Of a stretch of DNA of 64,000 nucleotides, positions 14,897 through 23,567 are shown one piece after another (within the stretch, counting starts at the first letter, position 1; the number at the start of each line of letters is the position of its first letter). Source of the stretch: CALMFG01 sp963674805 (GTDB lineage Bacteria > Bacillota > Clostridia > Christensenellales > CALMFG01). A model generated the notes under the pieces. That model had not been told where the DNA came from. It searched no databases and saw nothing but the letters and a program-made list of their open reading frames with translations. The position numbers and the translations under genes are program-made. The stretch spans positions 1-64,000 of the forward strand of contig CAXXNY010000026.1 in the NCBI GenBank assembly GCA_963674805.2, given 5' to 3'.

Positions 14897-15931
14897 ATGT
14901 ATCAAACAATATTAGGCATAATCGGCGCTATCGCTGTTATTGCATTTATGATTATCGCGCATGAGCTCGGCCATTTTTTGGTCGGACGGGCATGCGGACT
15001 TACTATCGATAAATTTGCGATTGGTTTCGGTCCGAAACTAATCAAATGGAACCGTAAAGGGACAGAATTCTCGGTGCGGCTGCTGCCGATCGGCGGATTT
15101 TGTCTGTTCAGAGGCGAGGACGAAAACAGCACCGACCCAAAAGCATTCAACAACCAGAAGGCGTGGAAACGCTTTTTAACCATAATGGCGGGTGCAACGG
15201 CAAACCTGATTTGTGCGTTGATTCTGGCGGTTATCTTTCTTTCGGCGTACGGCGACAGCCAGCCGGTTGTTTATGAGGTGCCGGTAGGAACGCCTGCGTA
15301 TGAATACGGCGTTGAACCTGGAGATATTATACGTGAATATGAAGGCGAAAATATCGTGTTTGCGGTAGATATGTCGTATGCGATGTACCGTACCGAAGGC
15401 GATCAGGTTTTGGATATGATGGTTGAGCGGGATGGCGAATTGGTTACACTCGAAATTCCAAAACAGCTGGACGAAGAAAGCAGCCGTTATTTAGCAGGCT
15501 TTACCTTTTATCAGGAACCGGTCAGCTTCACGTTCTGGCAGTCTCTGAGATACAGCTTTAAATGGCTGATATCGATTGTTAAGCAGATGCTCGGCGTTCT
15601 CGGCGGATTATTTACAGGGACGACCAGTACGGCGGACATGGGCGGAATTGTCGGCGCGGTGGATGTAATGCGACAGGCATTCTTTATCAGCCTTGGTGTG
15701 GTGCTGGAGCTGGCGGCGCTGCTCAGCGCCAACCTTGCGGTCATTAACCTGCTTCCGCTTCCGGCATTGGACGGCGGACGGCTGGTGTTTATCGTGATTG
15801 AAGCGATTATGAAAAAACCGGTCAATCGTGAGATTGAGGGTACGGTGCATGCGATTGGCATGGTGCTGCTGCTTGGGTTAATGGTATTGCTGACCTATAA
15901 AGATTTGGTTCGGATATTCTTTGGAGGATAA
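14897..15931 (+). CDS. rseP: RIP metalloprotease RseP/RasP (site-2 protease)
   Basis: Intramembrane zinc protease that cuts anti-sigma factors and leftover signal peptides. HELGH near residue 23 in the first TM helix is the zinc site and NLLPLPALDGGRL near residue 280 supplies the third ligand. A single PDZ domain lies between (about residues 125-205, VPVGTPAYEYGVEPGDII). 344 residues with four TM helices. It is cotranscribed with dxr and ispG; the ispG ribosome site lies within its last codons. Confidence 0.95.
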   Translation: MYQTILGIIGAIAVIAFMIIAHELGHFLVGRACGLTIDKFAIGFGPKLIKWNRKGTEFSVRLLPIGGFCLFRGEDENSTDPKAFNNQKAWKRFLTIMAGATANLICALILAVIFLSAYGDSQPVVYEVPVGTPAYEYGVEPGDIIREYEGENIVFAVDMSYAMYRTEGDQVLDMMVERDGELVTLEIPKQLDEESSRYLAGFTFYQEPVSFTFWQSLRYSFKWLISIVKQMLGVLGGLFTGTTSTADMGGIVGAVDVMRQAFFISLGVVLELAALLSANLAVINLLPLPALDGGRLVFIVIEAIMKKPVNREIEGTVHAIGMVLLLGLMVLLTYKDLVRIFFGG

Positions 15932-15932
15932 C

Positions 15933-16970
15933 GTGACAAAAACGGTTAAAATTGGGAACGTTATTATTGGCGGCGGGCATCCGATCGCGATCCAGTCGAT
16001 GACCAATACCGATACAGCGGACATAGAGAAAACAATCGCGCAAGTCACCGCGCTTGAACAGGCGGGTTGTGATATCGTGCGTCTTTCGGCATATAACCGT
16101 GAAGCGGCGCTGGCATTTAAACAGATTAAGGACAAGACAAACGGCCCGCTCGTGGCGGATATTCATTTTGATTACCGCCTGGCTGTACTTGCGATTGAAA
16201 ACGGCGCAGATAAAATACGCATCAATCCGGGAAACATCGGCAGCGACGAAAAGCTGAAAACCGTAGTGGATGCGGCAAAAGCGGCGGGTATACCTATACG
16301 AGTCGGGGTAAACGGAGGTTCGCTTGAAAAGCCGATTATTGAGCGCTATGGCAACACAGCAGAAGGACTGGCGATGAGCGCTGTCAATAATATTGCACGG
16401 ATAGAGGCCATGGGATTTGATGATATCGTGGTTTCGGTTAAATCATCATCGGCGATTAAGACGATTGAATCAAACCGGATTTTAAGCGAAAAGACGGATC
16501 ATCCGATACACCTGGGTGTAACCGAAGCCGGAACAAACGATACGGCTTTGATTAAGTCTGCGGCGGCTTTCTCGCCGTTGCTGACAGCGGGCATCGGGGA
16601 TACAATTCGCGTATCGATTACCGGAGATCCGGTCAAAGAAGTCTATGCGGCAAAGAAGATATTGAACGCTTTGGAGATTAAGAAAAGCGGCGTTGAGATT
16701 ATATCCTGCCCGACTTGCGCGCGTACACAGATTGATGTGGAAGCACTCGCGACCGCTGTGGAGAATGCACTGGTTGATCTGGATAAGCCTTTGAAAGTAG
16801 CGGTCATGGGTTGTGTTGTCAACGGTCCGGGAGAAGCGAAGGAAGCGGATATCGGAATTGCCGGTGGAAAGGGCGAGGGATTGCTTTTTGTACGCGGCGA
16901 GCAGATTAAAAAAGTCAGGGAATCCGAATTGCTTGAAACCCTGATCCAATATATTAGGGAAAACTTTTAA
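15933..16970 (+). CDS. ispG: 4-hydroxy-3-methylbut-2-enyl diphosphate synthase
   Basis: Penultimate MEP-pathway step, a [4Fe-4S] reductase converting MEcPP to HMBPP. The TIM-barrel part starts GGGHPIAIQSMTNTDT; cluster ligands are in SCPTCARTQIDV and MGCVVNGPGEAKEADIG. The frame is open from a TTG at 15921, but GGAGG at 15923-15927 places the start at GTG 15933, giving 345 residues. It ends 3 bases from the stop of the convergent tmcAL with no terminator between. Confidence 0.96.
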   Translation: MTKTVKIGNVIIGGGHPIAIQSMTNTDTADIEKTIAQVTALEQAGCDIVRLSAYNREAALAFKQIKDKTNGPLVADIHFDYRLAVLAIENGADKIRINPGNIGSDEKLKTVVDAAKAAGIPIRVGVNGGSLEKPIIERYGNTAEGLAMSAVNNIARIEAMGFDDIVVSVKSSSAIKTIESNRILSEKTDHPIHLGVTEAGTNDTALIKSAAAFSPLLTAGIGDTIRVSITGDPVKEVYAAKKILNALEIKKSGVEIISCPTCARTQIDVEALATAVENALVDLDKPLKVAVMGCVVNGPGEAKEADIGIAGGKGEGLLFVRGEQIKKVRESELLETLIQYIRENF

Positions 16971-16973
16971 GCG

Positions 16974-18185
16974 TTAATCCGTCACGGTTCTGGTGGTGAA
17001 GTCGCGCCCGGATAAAGAATCCGTTGCGGCCTGCTGAACCAGTGAATAGACATCGGTGGATTTGATATCCTGCGCAATAAACCGGTCGGTCTGGCAGCCG
17101 GAAGAGCTGTGAACCAGCTTGATTTTCGCATGATTAGCAAGATAAGACAGCAGCGGGTCTGCTGTTTTTTTGCGGGCTAAAACCTTGATGTACTTGGGCA
17201 TATGATGGTCGGCGTATGCTGTCATTTCTTTTGTGATATCCAATAACGCATAATACAGCATCCGCTGGATACGGGTCTGTGTGAAGCGTTTGGATTTAAT
17301 CAAAGCGATGAGTGCACCATAAGAATCCGCTTCAGATGCGGCTTTTAATATCCGGTTTTCAAGCCCTTCGGTGACATCGGGCAGAAGCGCAATGTCTGCG
17401 GCTGTGCGCCGGCGCAGGGCATATCTGATCCAGGGATAGAATGCGTCTTTTTTAACCGGAATAAATCCGTTTTCTACGGCCATAGAGAGTGTTTTAAAGG
17501 CCGTATCCGGCATATTGCCTTTAACCGCAGGATTAAGACCATTTAATAGAATTTCGGCTCTGATTGCGGTCGCACTGGATAGCGTACCGGACAACACTGT
17601 ATCATGATAATCACTGCCGGCGCGTTTGATAACGACCGGATTCAGTTTATTTTTGTATTTAAGGTTAGCCTTTAGATATTCAACACCCAGGATCGCATTT
17701 GAGCCGGTCAGCAGGTTTGAAACCGAAGCATCGTCAAAATAACGGCTGAGCGCCTGCTCGCGAGCCGCAGGAAAGGAAAGCCCGCGGGAGAGATTTTCTT
17801 TTAAGAAAATACGGTATTGCCGCGGCTCATCTGACAATGCTTTTGCCGTACGCGTCATGTTATTTAAATCTTCAGATTCACTGCCGAATGCAATCATATC
17901 CGCTTTTAACAGGTCTAATATTTTGACGCCTCCGTCCGCAAAGCCTTCCGCACTGCGAAGCGCATACAAAACCGGTAGTTCCAGCACCAGGTCGGCGCCG
18001 TTTATAACTGCGGTTTGCGCGCGCGTCCATTTATCAAAAATCGCCGGTTCACCGCGTTGCGTGAATGATCCGCTCATCAGGCAGATGACAAAATCACACC
18101 CCGATTGGCTGCGTGTTTTTTCGAGATGGAACGCGTGTCCGTTATGAAATGGATTGTATTCCGATATAATACCGCAAATTCTCAT
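16974..18185 (-). CDS. tmcAL: tRNA(Met) cytidine acetate ligase
   Basis: TmcAL (formerly YlbM) makes N4-acetylcytidine at the wobble base of elongator tRNA-Met from acetate and ATP via acetyl-AMP. The 403-residue protein has a nucleotidylyltransferase domain with GIISEYNPFHNGHAFHL (HxGH-type motif), the MSGSFTQRGEPAIFDKWTRA segment and FGSESED. It sits divergent from pta-ackA, a common Clostridia order, and the substrate, acetate, is the product of that pathway. The minus-strand ribosome site is modest (AAGGCG). Confidence 0.92.
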   Translation of the reverse strand: MRICGIISEYNPFHNGHAFHLEKTRSQSGCDFVICLMSGSFTQRGEPAIFDKWTRAQTAVINGADLVLELPVLYALRSAEGFADGGVKILDLLKADMIAFGSESEDLNNMTRTAKALSDEPRQYRIFLKENLSRGLSFPAAREQALSRYFDDASVSNLLTGSNAILGVEYLKANLKYKNKLNPVVIKRAGSDYHDTVLSGTLSSATAIRAEILLNGLNPAVKGNMPDTAFKTLSMAVENGFIPVKKDAFYPWIRYALRRRTAADIALLPDVTEGLENRILKAASEADSYGALIALIKSKRFTQTRIQRMLYYALLDITKEMTAYADHHMPKYIKVLARKKTADPLLSYLANHAKIKLVHSSSGCQTDRFIAQDIKSTDVYSLVQQAATDSLSGRDFTTRTVTD

Positions 18186-18308
18186 AAATTTCGCCTTTTC
18201 AAATGCCCGTAAAATATGTATAATGAAGATTGTTTTTAACGGACGGTATTATTATATAATAAATATACACATTTTTAAATATTCAAGGTTGAAGGGAGAT
18301 TGACAACC

Positions 18309-19304
18309 GTGGCACTACTGGACGAAATTAAACAAAAAGCAAAGCAGGACAAAAAACGCATATGCCTGCCGGAGGGTACGGAAGAGCGGACGCTGAAAGC
18401 GGCGGAACTCATATCTAAAGAAGGAATTGCAGATGTTATCCTGTTGGGGAGCGAAGAAGAGATTAAAAAACTGTCAGCGGGATATGACTATACCAATGTC
18501 ACCATCGTGGATCCGGAAAAGGACAGCAGACTCGACGCATACGCCGAAACCTTTTATGAAATGAGAAAAGAAAAAGGCGTGACACCGGAATCGGCAAAAG
18601 AAACCATGAAAAACACGCTGTATTTCGCAGTGATGATGATTAAAAAGGGTGAAGCCGACGGTATGGTCGCCGGAGCGATTAACACCACAGGGAACACCCT
18701 AAGACCCGCACTTCAAATTATCAAAACAGCACCGGGAATATCGGTCGTCTCAAGCTCATTCATTATGGAAGTGGATAAAAAAGAATACGGAAAGAACGGC
18801 GTTCTGATTTTCGCAGACTGTGCGGTTAATATTAATCCGACAGCGGAACAATTGGCAGCAATTGCTATATCTTCGGCAGACACGGCAAGATCACTTGCAG
18901 GTATGGAACCGAAAGTAGCGATGCTGTCTTTTTCAACTAAGGGCAGTGCGAAGCATGAACTGGTTGATAAAGTGGTTCAGGCGACCGAATTGGTTAAAAC
19001 ACAGGCGCCCGATCTCGTCGTGGACGGGGAACTGCAGGCGGACGCAGCATTGGTTGAAAAAGTGGGCAAGCTGAAGAGCCCGGGCAGTGCGGTTGCCGGA
19101 GAAGCGAACGTGCTCATTTTCCCGGATCTACAGGCCGGCAATATCGGCTATAAGCTGGTACAGCGGCTGGCGGGTGCGGATGCAATCGGCCCGATCTGCC
19201 AGGGGCTGGCGATGCCGGTTAACGACCTGTCACGCGGGTGTAGCGTGGACGACATTGTGAGTGTAACCGCGATTACCGCAGTGCAGGCACAAAATCAAAG
19301 ATAA
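18309..19304 (+). CDS. pta: Phosphate acetyltransferase
   Basis: Acetyl-CoA + Pi to acetyl-phosphate + CoA, the first half of the ATP-yielding acetate pathway. 331 residues, short form without the N-terminal regulatory domain. Hallmarks: RICLPEGTEERTLKAA, KKGEADGMVAGAINTTG, AMLSFSTKGSAKH, and NVLIFPDLQAGNIGYKLVQR. AAGGGAG at 18292-18298 fits GTG 18309; the TTG at 18300 is too close. An upstream -10 (TATAAT, 18255-18260) lacks a good -35. Confidence 0.95.
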   Translation: MALLDEIKQKAKQDKKRICLPEGTEERTLKAAELISKEGIADVILLGSEEEIKKLSAGYDYTNVTIVDPEKDSRLDAYAETFYEMRKEKGVTPESAKETMKNTLYFAVMMIKKGEADGMVAGAINTTGNTLRPALQIIKTAPGISVVSSSFIMEVDKKEYGKNGVLIFADCAVNINPTAEQLAAIAISSADTARSLAGMEPKVAMLSFSTKGSAKHELVDKVVQATELVKTQAPDLVVDGELQADAALVEKVGKLKSPGSAVAGEANVLIFPDLQAGNIGYKLVQRLAGADAIGPICQGLAMPVNDLSRGCSVDDIVSVTAITAVQAQNQR

Positions 19305-19356
19305 TAATTTTATATGTTTATAAATTTTTAGTGTTTACAGAAGAGAGGGAATAGCA

Positions 19357-20559
19357 ATGAATGTATTGGTGGTAAACGCAGGCTCCTCATCGCTCAAATA
19401 TCAGCTGATTGATATGAGAGATGAAAGCGTGCTTGCGAAAGGGCTTGTTGAACGTATCGGTTCAGACGGAACAGTGCTTAAGCATACAAAGGGCGACGAA
19501 GACAAGGTTGAACTGTTTAAAGATGTGGGAGACCATACGGGTGCAATCAAACTTGTTGTGGAAACGCTGATGGACAAAGACCTCGGTGTTGTATCCTCTA
19601 TGGATGAAATCAACGCAGTCGGCCATCGCGTGGTGCATGGCGGCGAAAAGTATGCGGGGTCCGTACTGATTACGGACGAAGTGATTCAGGCGATCGAGAA
19701 CTGCAGTGAATTTGCACCGCTGCATAATCCGGCGAACTTAATGGGGATTGCAGCATGTAAAAAGATTATGCCGAACGTTCCGATGGTAGCGGTATTTGAC
19801 ACCGCGTTCCATCAAACTATACCGAAAAAAGCCTATATTTACGGTCTGCCGTATGAAGCGTATTCAGAAATGCGCATCAGACGTTATGGATTCCACGGCA
19901 CATCACACAGCTATGTGGCAAACCGGGCGGCGAAGATACTTGGCAAGGATATTAAAGATTTAAAAATAGTGACCTGCCACCTCGGAAACGGCGCCAGCGT
20001 GTGTGCGGTTGACCAGGGCAAATCTGTTGATACGTCAATGGGATTCACCCCGCTTGAAGGCCTGATTATGGGGACGCGCTGCGGCAGTATCGACCCGGCG
20101 ATCATTGAGTTCATCATGGATAAAAAAGGCTATGACATCAAACAGGTCGTTGAATACATGAACAAGAAATCCGGCGTGCTCGGCATCTCAGGCGTCAGCT
20201 CCGACTTCCGTGATCTGTGGAAAGCGTGGGACGACGGCAAAGGCAATGAACGTGCAAAAATCGCGCTGGATGCATTCTGCTACAGCGTTAAAAAGTATAT
20301 CGGATCGTACGCGGCGGTAATGGGCGGCTTGGATGCAATCGTGATTACGGCTGGTATCGGGGAAAATGACCCCGGCGTTCGTGAAATGTGTACCGAAGGC
20401 CTGGAATTCTTAGGGGCAAAGCTTGATATTGCCAAGAATAACGTTAGAGGCACAGAACGTATAATATCGACGGACGATTCAAAAGTTGCGATTATCTGCG
20501 TCTTGACTGACGAAGAAAAGAAAATAGCGCGTGAAACAATGGCGATCTGTGCGTCGTAA
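19357..20559 (+). CDS. ackA: Acetate kinase
   Basis: Acetyl-phosphate + ADP to acetate + ATP. 400 residues, ASKHA fold: N-terminal VLVVNAGSSSLKYQLID, RRYGFHGTSHSYV with the catalytic region, HLGNGASVCAVDQGKSVDTS, and GGLDAIVITAGIGEN. GAGAGGGA precedes the ATG. It is 52 bases downstream of pta with no terminator, so they form one operon. No terminator is visible after it either before the strong DUF177 promoter. Confidence 0.97.
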   Translation: MNVLVVNAGSSSLKYQLIDMRDESVLAKGLVERIGSDGTVLKHTKGDEDKVELFKDVGDHTGAIKLVVETLMDKDLGVVSSMDEINAVGHRVVHGGEKYAGSVLITDEVIQAIENCSEFAPLHNPANLMGIAACKKIMPNVPMVAVFDTAFHQTIPKKAYIYGLPYEAYSEMRIRRYGFHGTSHSYVANRAAKILGKDIKDLKIVTCHLGNGASVCAVDQGKSVDTSMGFTPLEGLIMGTRCGSIDPAIIEFIMDKKGYDIKQVVEYMNKKSGVLGISGVSSDFRDLWKAWDDGKGNERAKIALDAFCYSVKKYIGSYAAVMGGLDAIVITAGIGENDPGVREMCTEGLEFLGAKLDIAKNNVRGTERIISTDDSKVAIICVLTDEEKKIARETMAICAS

Positions 20560-20598
20560 AGCCGTACTGACGCCGGATTTCGTGTGTTAAAAAATATA

Positions 20599-20627
20599 TT
20601 GACAGATGCGTTCAAAATACATATAAT
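20599..20627 (+). promoter_or_regulatory. Perfect-consensus sigma-A promoter for DUF177-rpmF
   Basis: TTGACA (20599-20604), 17-base spacer, TATAAT (20622-20627): both hexamers and the spacing are ideal. The start is near 20634, giving a leader of about 44 bases. Confidence 0.88.
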
Positions 20628-20677
20628 TTATGCTGTTGCAAAAAAAAGAGAATAGCATTTGATGAGAATGTATTGAA

Positions 20678-21187
20678 ATGATAATTGATATATCAAAAAC
20701 AGATAATCAAATCGGCGAATCCTTTGATATTTCTTTTTCGGAGGAATTGCCGAATTTTGAATACGGTGGCGCAGCTTATCAGTTTGCCGAACCGGTAACA
20801 TTCAACGGTATTTATCTCGTAGAGGAACACGGCGTCGGTGTCATCGGCAAGCTGCATGCGGTCATCGGCACTAACTGTTCGCGGTGTTTGAAAGAAACGA
20901 CTGTCAGCTTGGATATCAACTTCAGTGAAGCGTTCAGACATCAGACAGACGACGAAGATACATATTCGTTTGACGGACAAAAGGTCGATATTGACAAAGC
21001 GGTGATTGATAATATCACCTTGAATATGCCGCTGTATGTGTATTGCGATCCGGCTTGTAAGGGCTTATGCCCGCATTGCGGGAAGGATCTGAATGAAGGT
21101 CCGTGCGGCTGTGAAATCGAGCAGCGGAAGGCATCCGGTCCGTTCAGCAAGCTGGACGGCATGTTTTCCGAGGAAGAGAAGAAATAG
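20678..21187 (+). CDS. DUF177 (YceD) family protein, probable 23S rRNA accumulation factor
   Basis: 169 residues. In E. coli YceD and in plants DUF177 proteins are linked to 23S rRNA accumulation; the molecular role is not settled. The protein has the conserved C-x2-C (CSRCLKETT), an acidic middle (SEAFRHQTDDEDTYSF), then CDPACKGLCPHCGKDL and GPCGC, forming probable zinc sites. It lies directly before rpmF, its standard partner. The start at ATG 20678 has only a weak ribosome site (GAGAATG about 8 bases upstream) despite the very strong promoter. Confidence 0.9.
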   Translation: MIIDISKTDNQIGESFDISFSEELPNFEYGGAAYQFAEPVTFNGIYLVEEHGVGVIGKLHAVIGTNCSRCLKETTVSLDINFSEAFRHQTDDEDTYSFDGQKVDIDKAVIDNITLNMPLYVYCDPACKGLCPHCGKDLNEGPCGCEIEQRKASGPFSKLDGMFSEEEKK

Positions 21188-21199
21188 GAGGAAAAGGAC

Positions 21200-21394
21200 A
21201 TGGCAGTACCGAAGAGGAAAACTTCGAAGCAAAGGAAACGCACGCGTAAAGCCAACTGGAAACTCTCACTGCCGGGAATCTCCGAATGTCCGCAGTGTAA
21301 ACAGCCGGTATTATCGCACCACGCCTGCAAGAATTGCGGCTATTACAAGGGTGCAAAAGTGATTCCGGATAAAGTGAAAAAAGCGGCGGAATAA
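21200..21394 (+). CDS. rpmF: 50S ribosomal protein L32, zinc-binding form
   Basis: 64 residues: MAVPKRKTSKQRKRTRKANW start, then CPQC and CKNC zinc-finger halves (the C+ form that needs zinc). AGGAGG lies before the ATG. It is followed by a terminator, so most transcripts from the DUF177 promoter end here. Confidence 0.97.
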   Translation: MAVPKRKTSKQRKRTRKANWKLSLPGISECPQCKQPVLSHHACKNCGYYKGAKVIPDKVKKAAE

Positions 21395-21403
21395 TCACGC
21401 GTT

Positions 21404-21430
21404 AAGGCACAGTATTAAAGTGCCTTTTTT
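21404..21430 (+). terminator. Intrinsic terminator after rpmF
   Basis: AAGGCAC (21404-21410) and GTGCCTT (21420-21426) with a 9-base loop and six T's. Confidence 0.85.
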
Positions 21431-21432
21431 GC

Positions 21433-21461
21433 TTGAAAAGATATGCGGCTTCGCATATACT
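21433..21461 (+). promoter_or_regulatory. plsX promoter with palindrome spanning the spacer and -10
   Basis: TTGAAA (21433-21438), 17-base spacer, TATACT (21456-21461). The perfect palindrome ATATGCGGCTTCGCATAT (21441-21458; 7-bp arms, 4-base centre) fills the spacer and covers the first half of the -10, an ideal site for a repressor. In other Bacillota the plsX operon is controlled by FapR, but this sequence is not the known FapR site. Confidence 0.65.
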
Positions 21462-21495
21462 TAAGTCTAAGATTGAATAAACCACGGGGTAAATA

Positions 21496-22521
21496 TTGAA
21501 AATCTGTGTAGACGCAATGGGCGGCGATCATGCACCTGCGGCAATAGTCGAAGGATGCGTAACCGCACTTAAAACATTTTCTGATATTGAGATTATCTTA
21601 ACCGGAAAACAGGAAATAATCGAAGCGGAATTGGTCCGGCTTAACGCTGACCAAAAGCGAATCACGATCGTCAATGCACGTGAAGTGATTGAGATGGCGG
21701 AAAAGCCAGTCGCGGCGATTAAACAAAAAAAAGACTCTTCAATGGTCAGAGGATTTGAACTTCTGCGCGATAAGGAATGCGATGCGTTTATTACAGCAGG
21801 GAGCACCGGTGCAATGCTTGCCGGCGCAACGCTGATTGTCAGGCGTATCAAAGGCGTGGCGCGTCCTGCGCTGGCGCCTGTGCTGCCGACTAGAGACGGC
21901 GCGTGCCTGCTGATTGACTGCGGGGCGAATGCGGACTGTAAGCCGTCTTATCTGGCGCAGTTCGGCGTGATGGGTTCGATCTATATGAAAGCCGTACTGG
22001 GCGTAGAAAACCCGCGCGTCGGCTTAATCAATAACGGTGAGGAAGAAGAAAAGGGCAGCATGCTGACAAAGGCTGCTTATCCGCTTCTGGCAGAAGAAAA
22101 GTCGATCAACTTCACCGGAAATGTTGAAGGCAGAGAAATATTAAGCGGCGACTTTGACGTTGTGGTTGCGGACGGTTTCGTCGGCAATATCGTCTTGAAG
22201 TTTCTTGAAGGCGTGGCAGCGACGATTACAGGAATGCTGAAAGACGAACTGATGGCGGATGTCACATCCAAAATCGGTGCAGCGATATCAAAACCGGCTT
22301 TTAAACGCTTTAAAAAGCGGATGGATTACACCGAACACGGCGGCGCGCTGCTGCTCGGAATCAATGGCGGTGTCATTAAGGCACACGGCAGCTCTAACGC
22401 GAAGGCGATAGCATCAGCCGTACGCCAGGCAAGGCAGTTTATCGTTTCTGGTGTGGTGGAACGCATTAAGAATGATATAGCGAAAGAAAACAAAGAAAAT
22501 ACACAAAATCTGGAGGTGTAA
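21496..22521 (+). CDS. plsX: Phosphate acyltransferase PlsX
   Basis: Converts acyl-ACP to acyl-phosphate, the substrate of PlsY in phosphatidic-acid synthesis. 341 residues beginning ICVDAMGGDHAPAAIVEG; SAGSTGAMLAGA-type motif (ITAGSTGAMLAGATL) and LIDCGANADCKP are conserved. It starts at TTG 21496, 6 bases after GGGG, giving the family-standard KI(C/A)VDAMGGDHAP N-terminus. acpP follows after 8 bases. Confidence 0.95.
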   Translation: MKICVDAMGGDHAPAAIVEGCVTALKTFSDIEIILTGKQEIIEAELVRLNADQKRITIVNAREVIEMAEKPVAAIKQKKDSSMVRGFELLRDKECDAFITAGSTGAMLAGATLIVRRIKGVARPALAPVLPTRDGACLLIDCGANADCKPSYLAQFGVMGSIYMKAVLGVENPRVGLINNGEEEEKGSMLTKAAYPLLAEEKSINFTGNVEGREILSGDFDVVVADGFVGNIVLKFLEGVAATITGMLKDELMADVTSKIGAAISKPAFKRFKKRMDYTEHGGALLLGINGGVIKAHGSSNAKAIASAVRQARQFIVSGVVERIKNDIAKENKENTQNLEV

Positions 22522-22529
22522 CAAAGATA

Positions 22530-22760
22530 ATGGTGTTTGAAAAGATCAGAAAAATTCTGGCAGACCAACTGGAGATTGAGGAAAGCAAAATTTCTCTGGA
22601 ATCTGATTTGGTTGAAGAACTGAACGCGGATTCTCTGGACATCGTTGAACTGATCATGGATCTTGAACAAGAATTTGATATCAGCATACCGGATGAAGAC
22701 CTTCCCAAGGTTGTAACGGTTAAGGATATCGTTTCTTACGTCGAAGAGCAGGTCAACTAA
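22530..22760 (+). CDS. acpP: Acyl carrier protein
   Basis: 76 residues, acidic four-helix protein. The phosphopantetheine serine is Ser35 in LNADSLDIVELIM. GGAGGTG lies 11 bases before the ATG, inside the end of plsX. It is followed by a terminator. Confidence 0.97.
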   Translation: MVFEKIRKILADQLEIEESKISLESDLVEELNADSLDIVELIMDLEQEFDISIPDEDLPKVVTVKDIVSYVEEQVN

Positions 22761-22778
22761 CTTTTGTTAACAATATAT

Positions 22779-22806
22779 AAAGCCTCAAATCTCTGAGGCT
22801 TTGTTT
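22779..22806 (+). terminator. Intrinsic terminator after acpP
   Basis: AAAGCCTCA (22779-22787) and TGAGGCTTT (22794-22802) form a perfect 9-bp stem, followed by a short GTTT tract. Confidence 0.78.
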
Positions 22807-22874
22807 ATTGTTGATCGTTGGCAAAAAACTGTTATTTATCATAACGCGTGGCTCTGCCACCATTATCAACACGT

Positions 22875-23561
22875 ATGAGCGAAGCGAAAAAACTTGAGGA
22901 AATTTTAGGATATACGTTTCTCGATAAAAGCTTGCTGGATACGGCGCTGACGCATTCATCTTATTCAAAAGACAACAATAATGAACGATTGGAGTTTTTG
23001 GGTGACGCAGTGCTGGACTTGATTATCAGCGAGTATCTTTTCACGAGCAAACATAATTACCATGAAGGCAAACTGACCAAAACGCGGGCGGCGATCGTTA
23101 CCGAAAAATCGCTGTTTGAAGTCGCCAAGCGCATTAAGATTGCGCCAAACCTCAAACTGGGCAAGGGCGAGGAAAAAGGCGGCGGACGGTCGAAGTCCTC
23201 CATACTCGCAGATTCGATCGAGGCGATGATCGGAGCGATTTATTTAGACAGCAATTATGAACATGTTAAAGCCGTTGTGCTGAGACTGTTTAAAGAGAAT
23301 ATCTCGGCTGTCATGACCGGCGGCGGATTTAAAGATTATAAAACCCGGCTGCAGGAATACTTTCATAAGGTGCCGAATACGAAAATCACGTATCTCGTAT
23401 ACCGCCAGAAAGGACCGCCGCACAACCGCACGTTTTACGTTAATTTCATTGTAAACGGCAAGGTGTGCACCTCCGGTACGGGTAAAACAAAGAAAGAAGC
23501 GGAACAGATGGCAGCCAAAAAGGCTTTGAAAATCGTTCCTAAAAAATATAAACAGGGGTGA
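22875..23561 (+). CDS. rnc: Ribonuclease III
   Basis: Double-strand-specific RNase for rRNA and mRNA processing. 228 residues: catalytic domain with ERLEFLGDAVLDLIISEYL and DSIEAMIGAIYLD, then a dsRNA-binding domain (YKTRLQEYFHK ... KTKKEAEQMAAKKAL). ATG 22875 has no clear ribosome site; an in-frame GTG at 22848 is an alternative. A possible promoter (TTGGCA 22818-22823, poor -10 near 22841) would give a very short leader. glyA follows after 6 bases. Confidence 0.94.
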   Translation: MSEAKKLEEILGYTFLDKSLLDTALTHSSYSKDNNNERLEFLGDAVLDLIISEYLFTSKHNYHEGKLTKTRAAIVTEKSLFEVAKRIKIAPNLKLGKGEEKGGGRSKSSILADSIEAMIGAIYLDSNYEHVKAVVLRLFKENISAVMTGGGFKDYKTRLQEYFHKVPNTKITYLVYRQKGPPHNRTFYVNFIVNGKVCTSGTGKTKKEAEQMAAKKALKIVPKKYKQG

Positions 23562-23567
23562 TGGATT

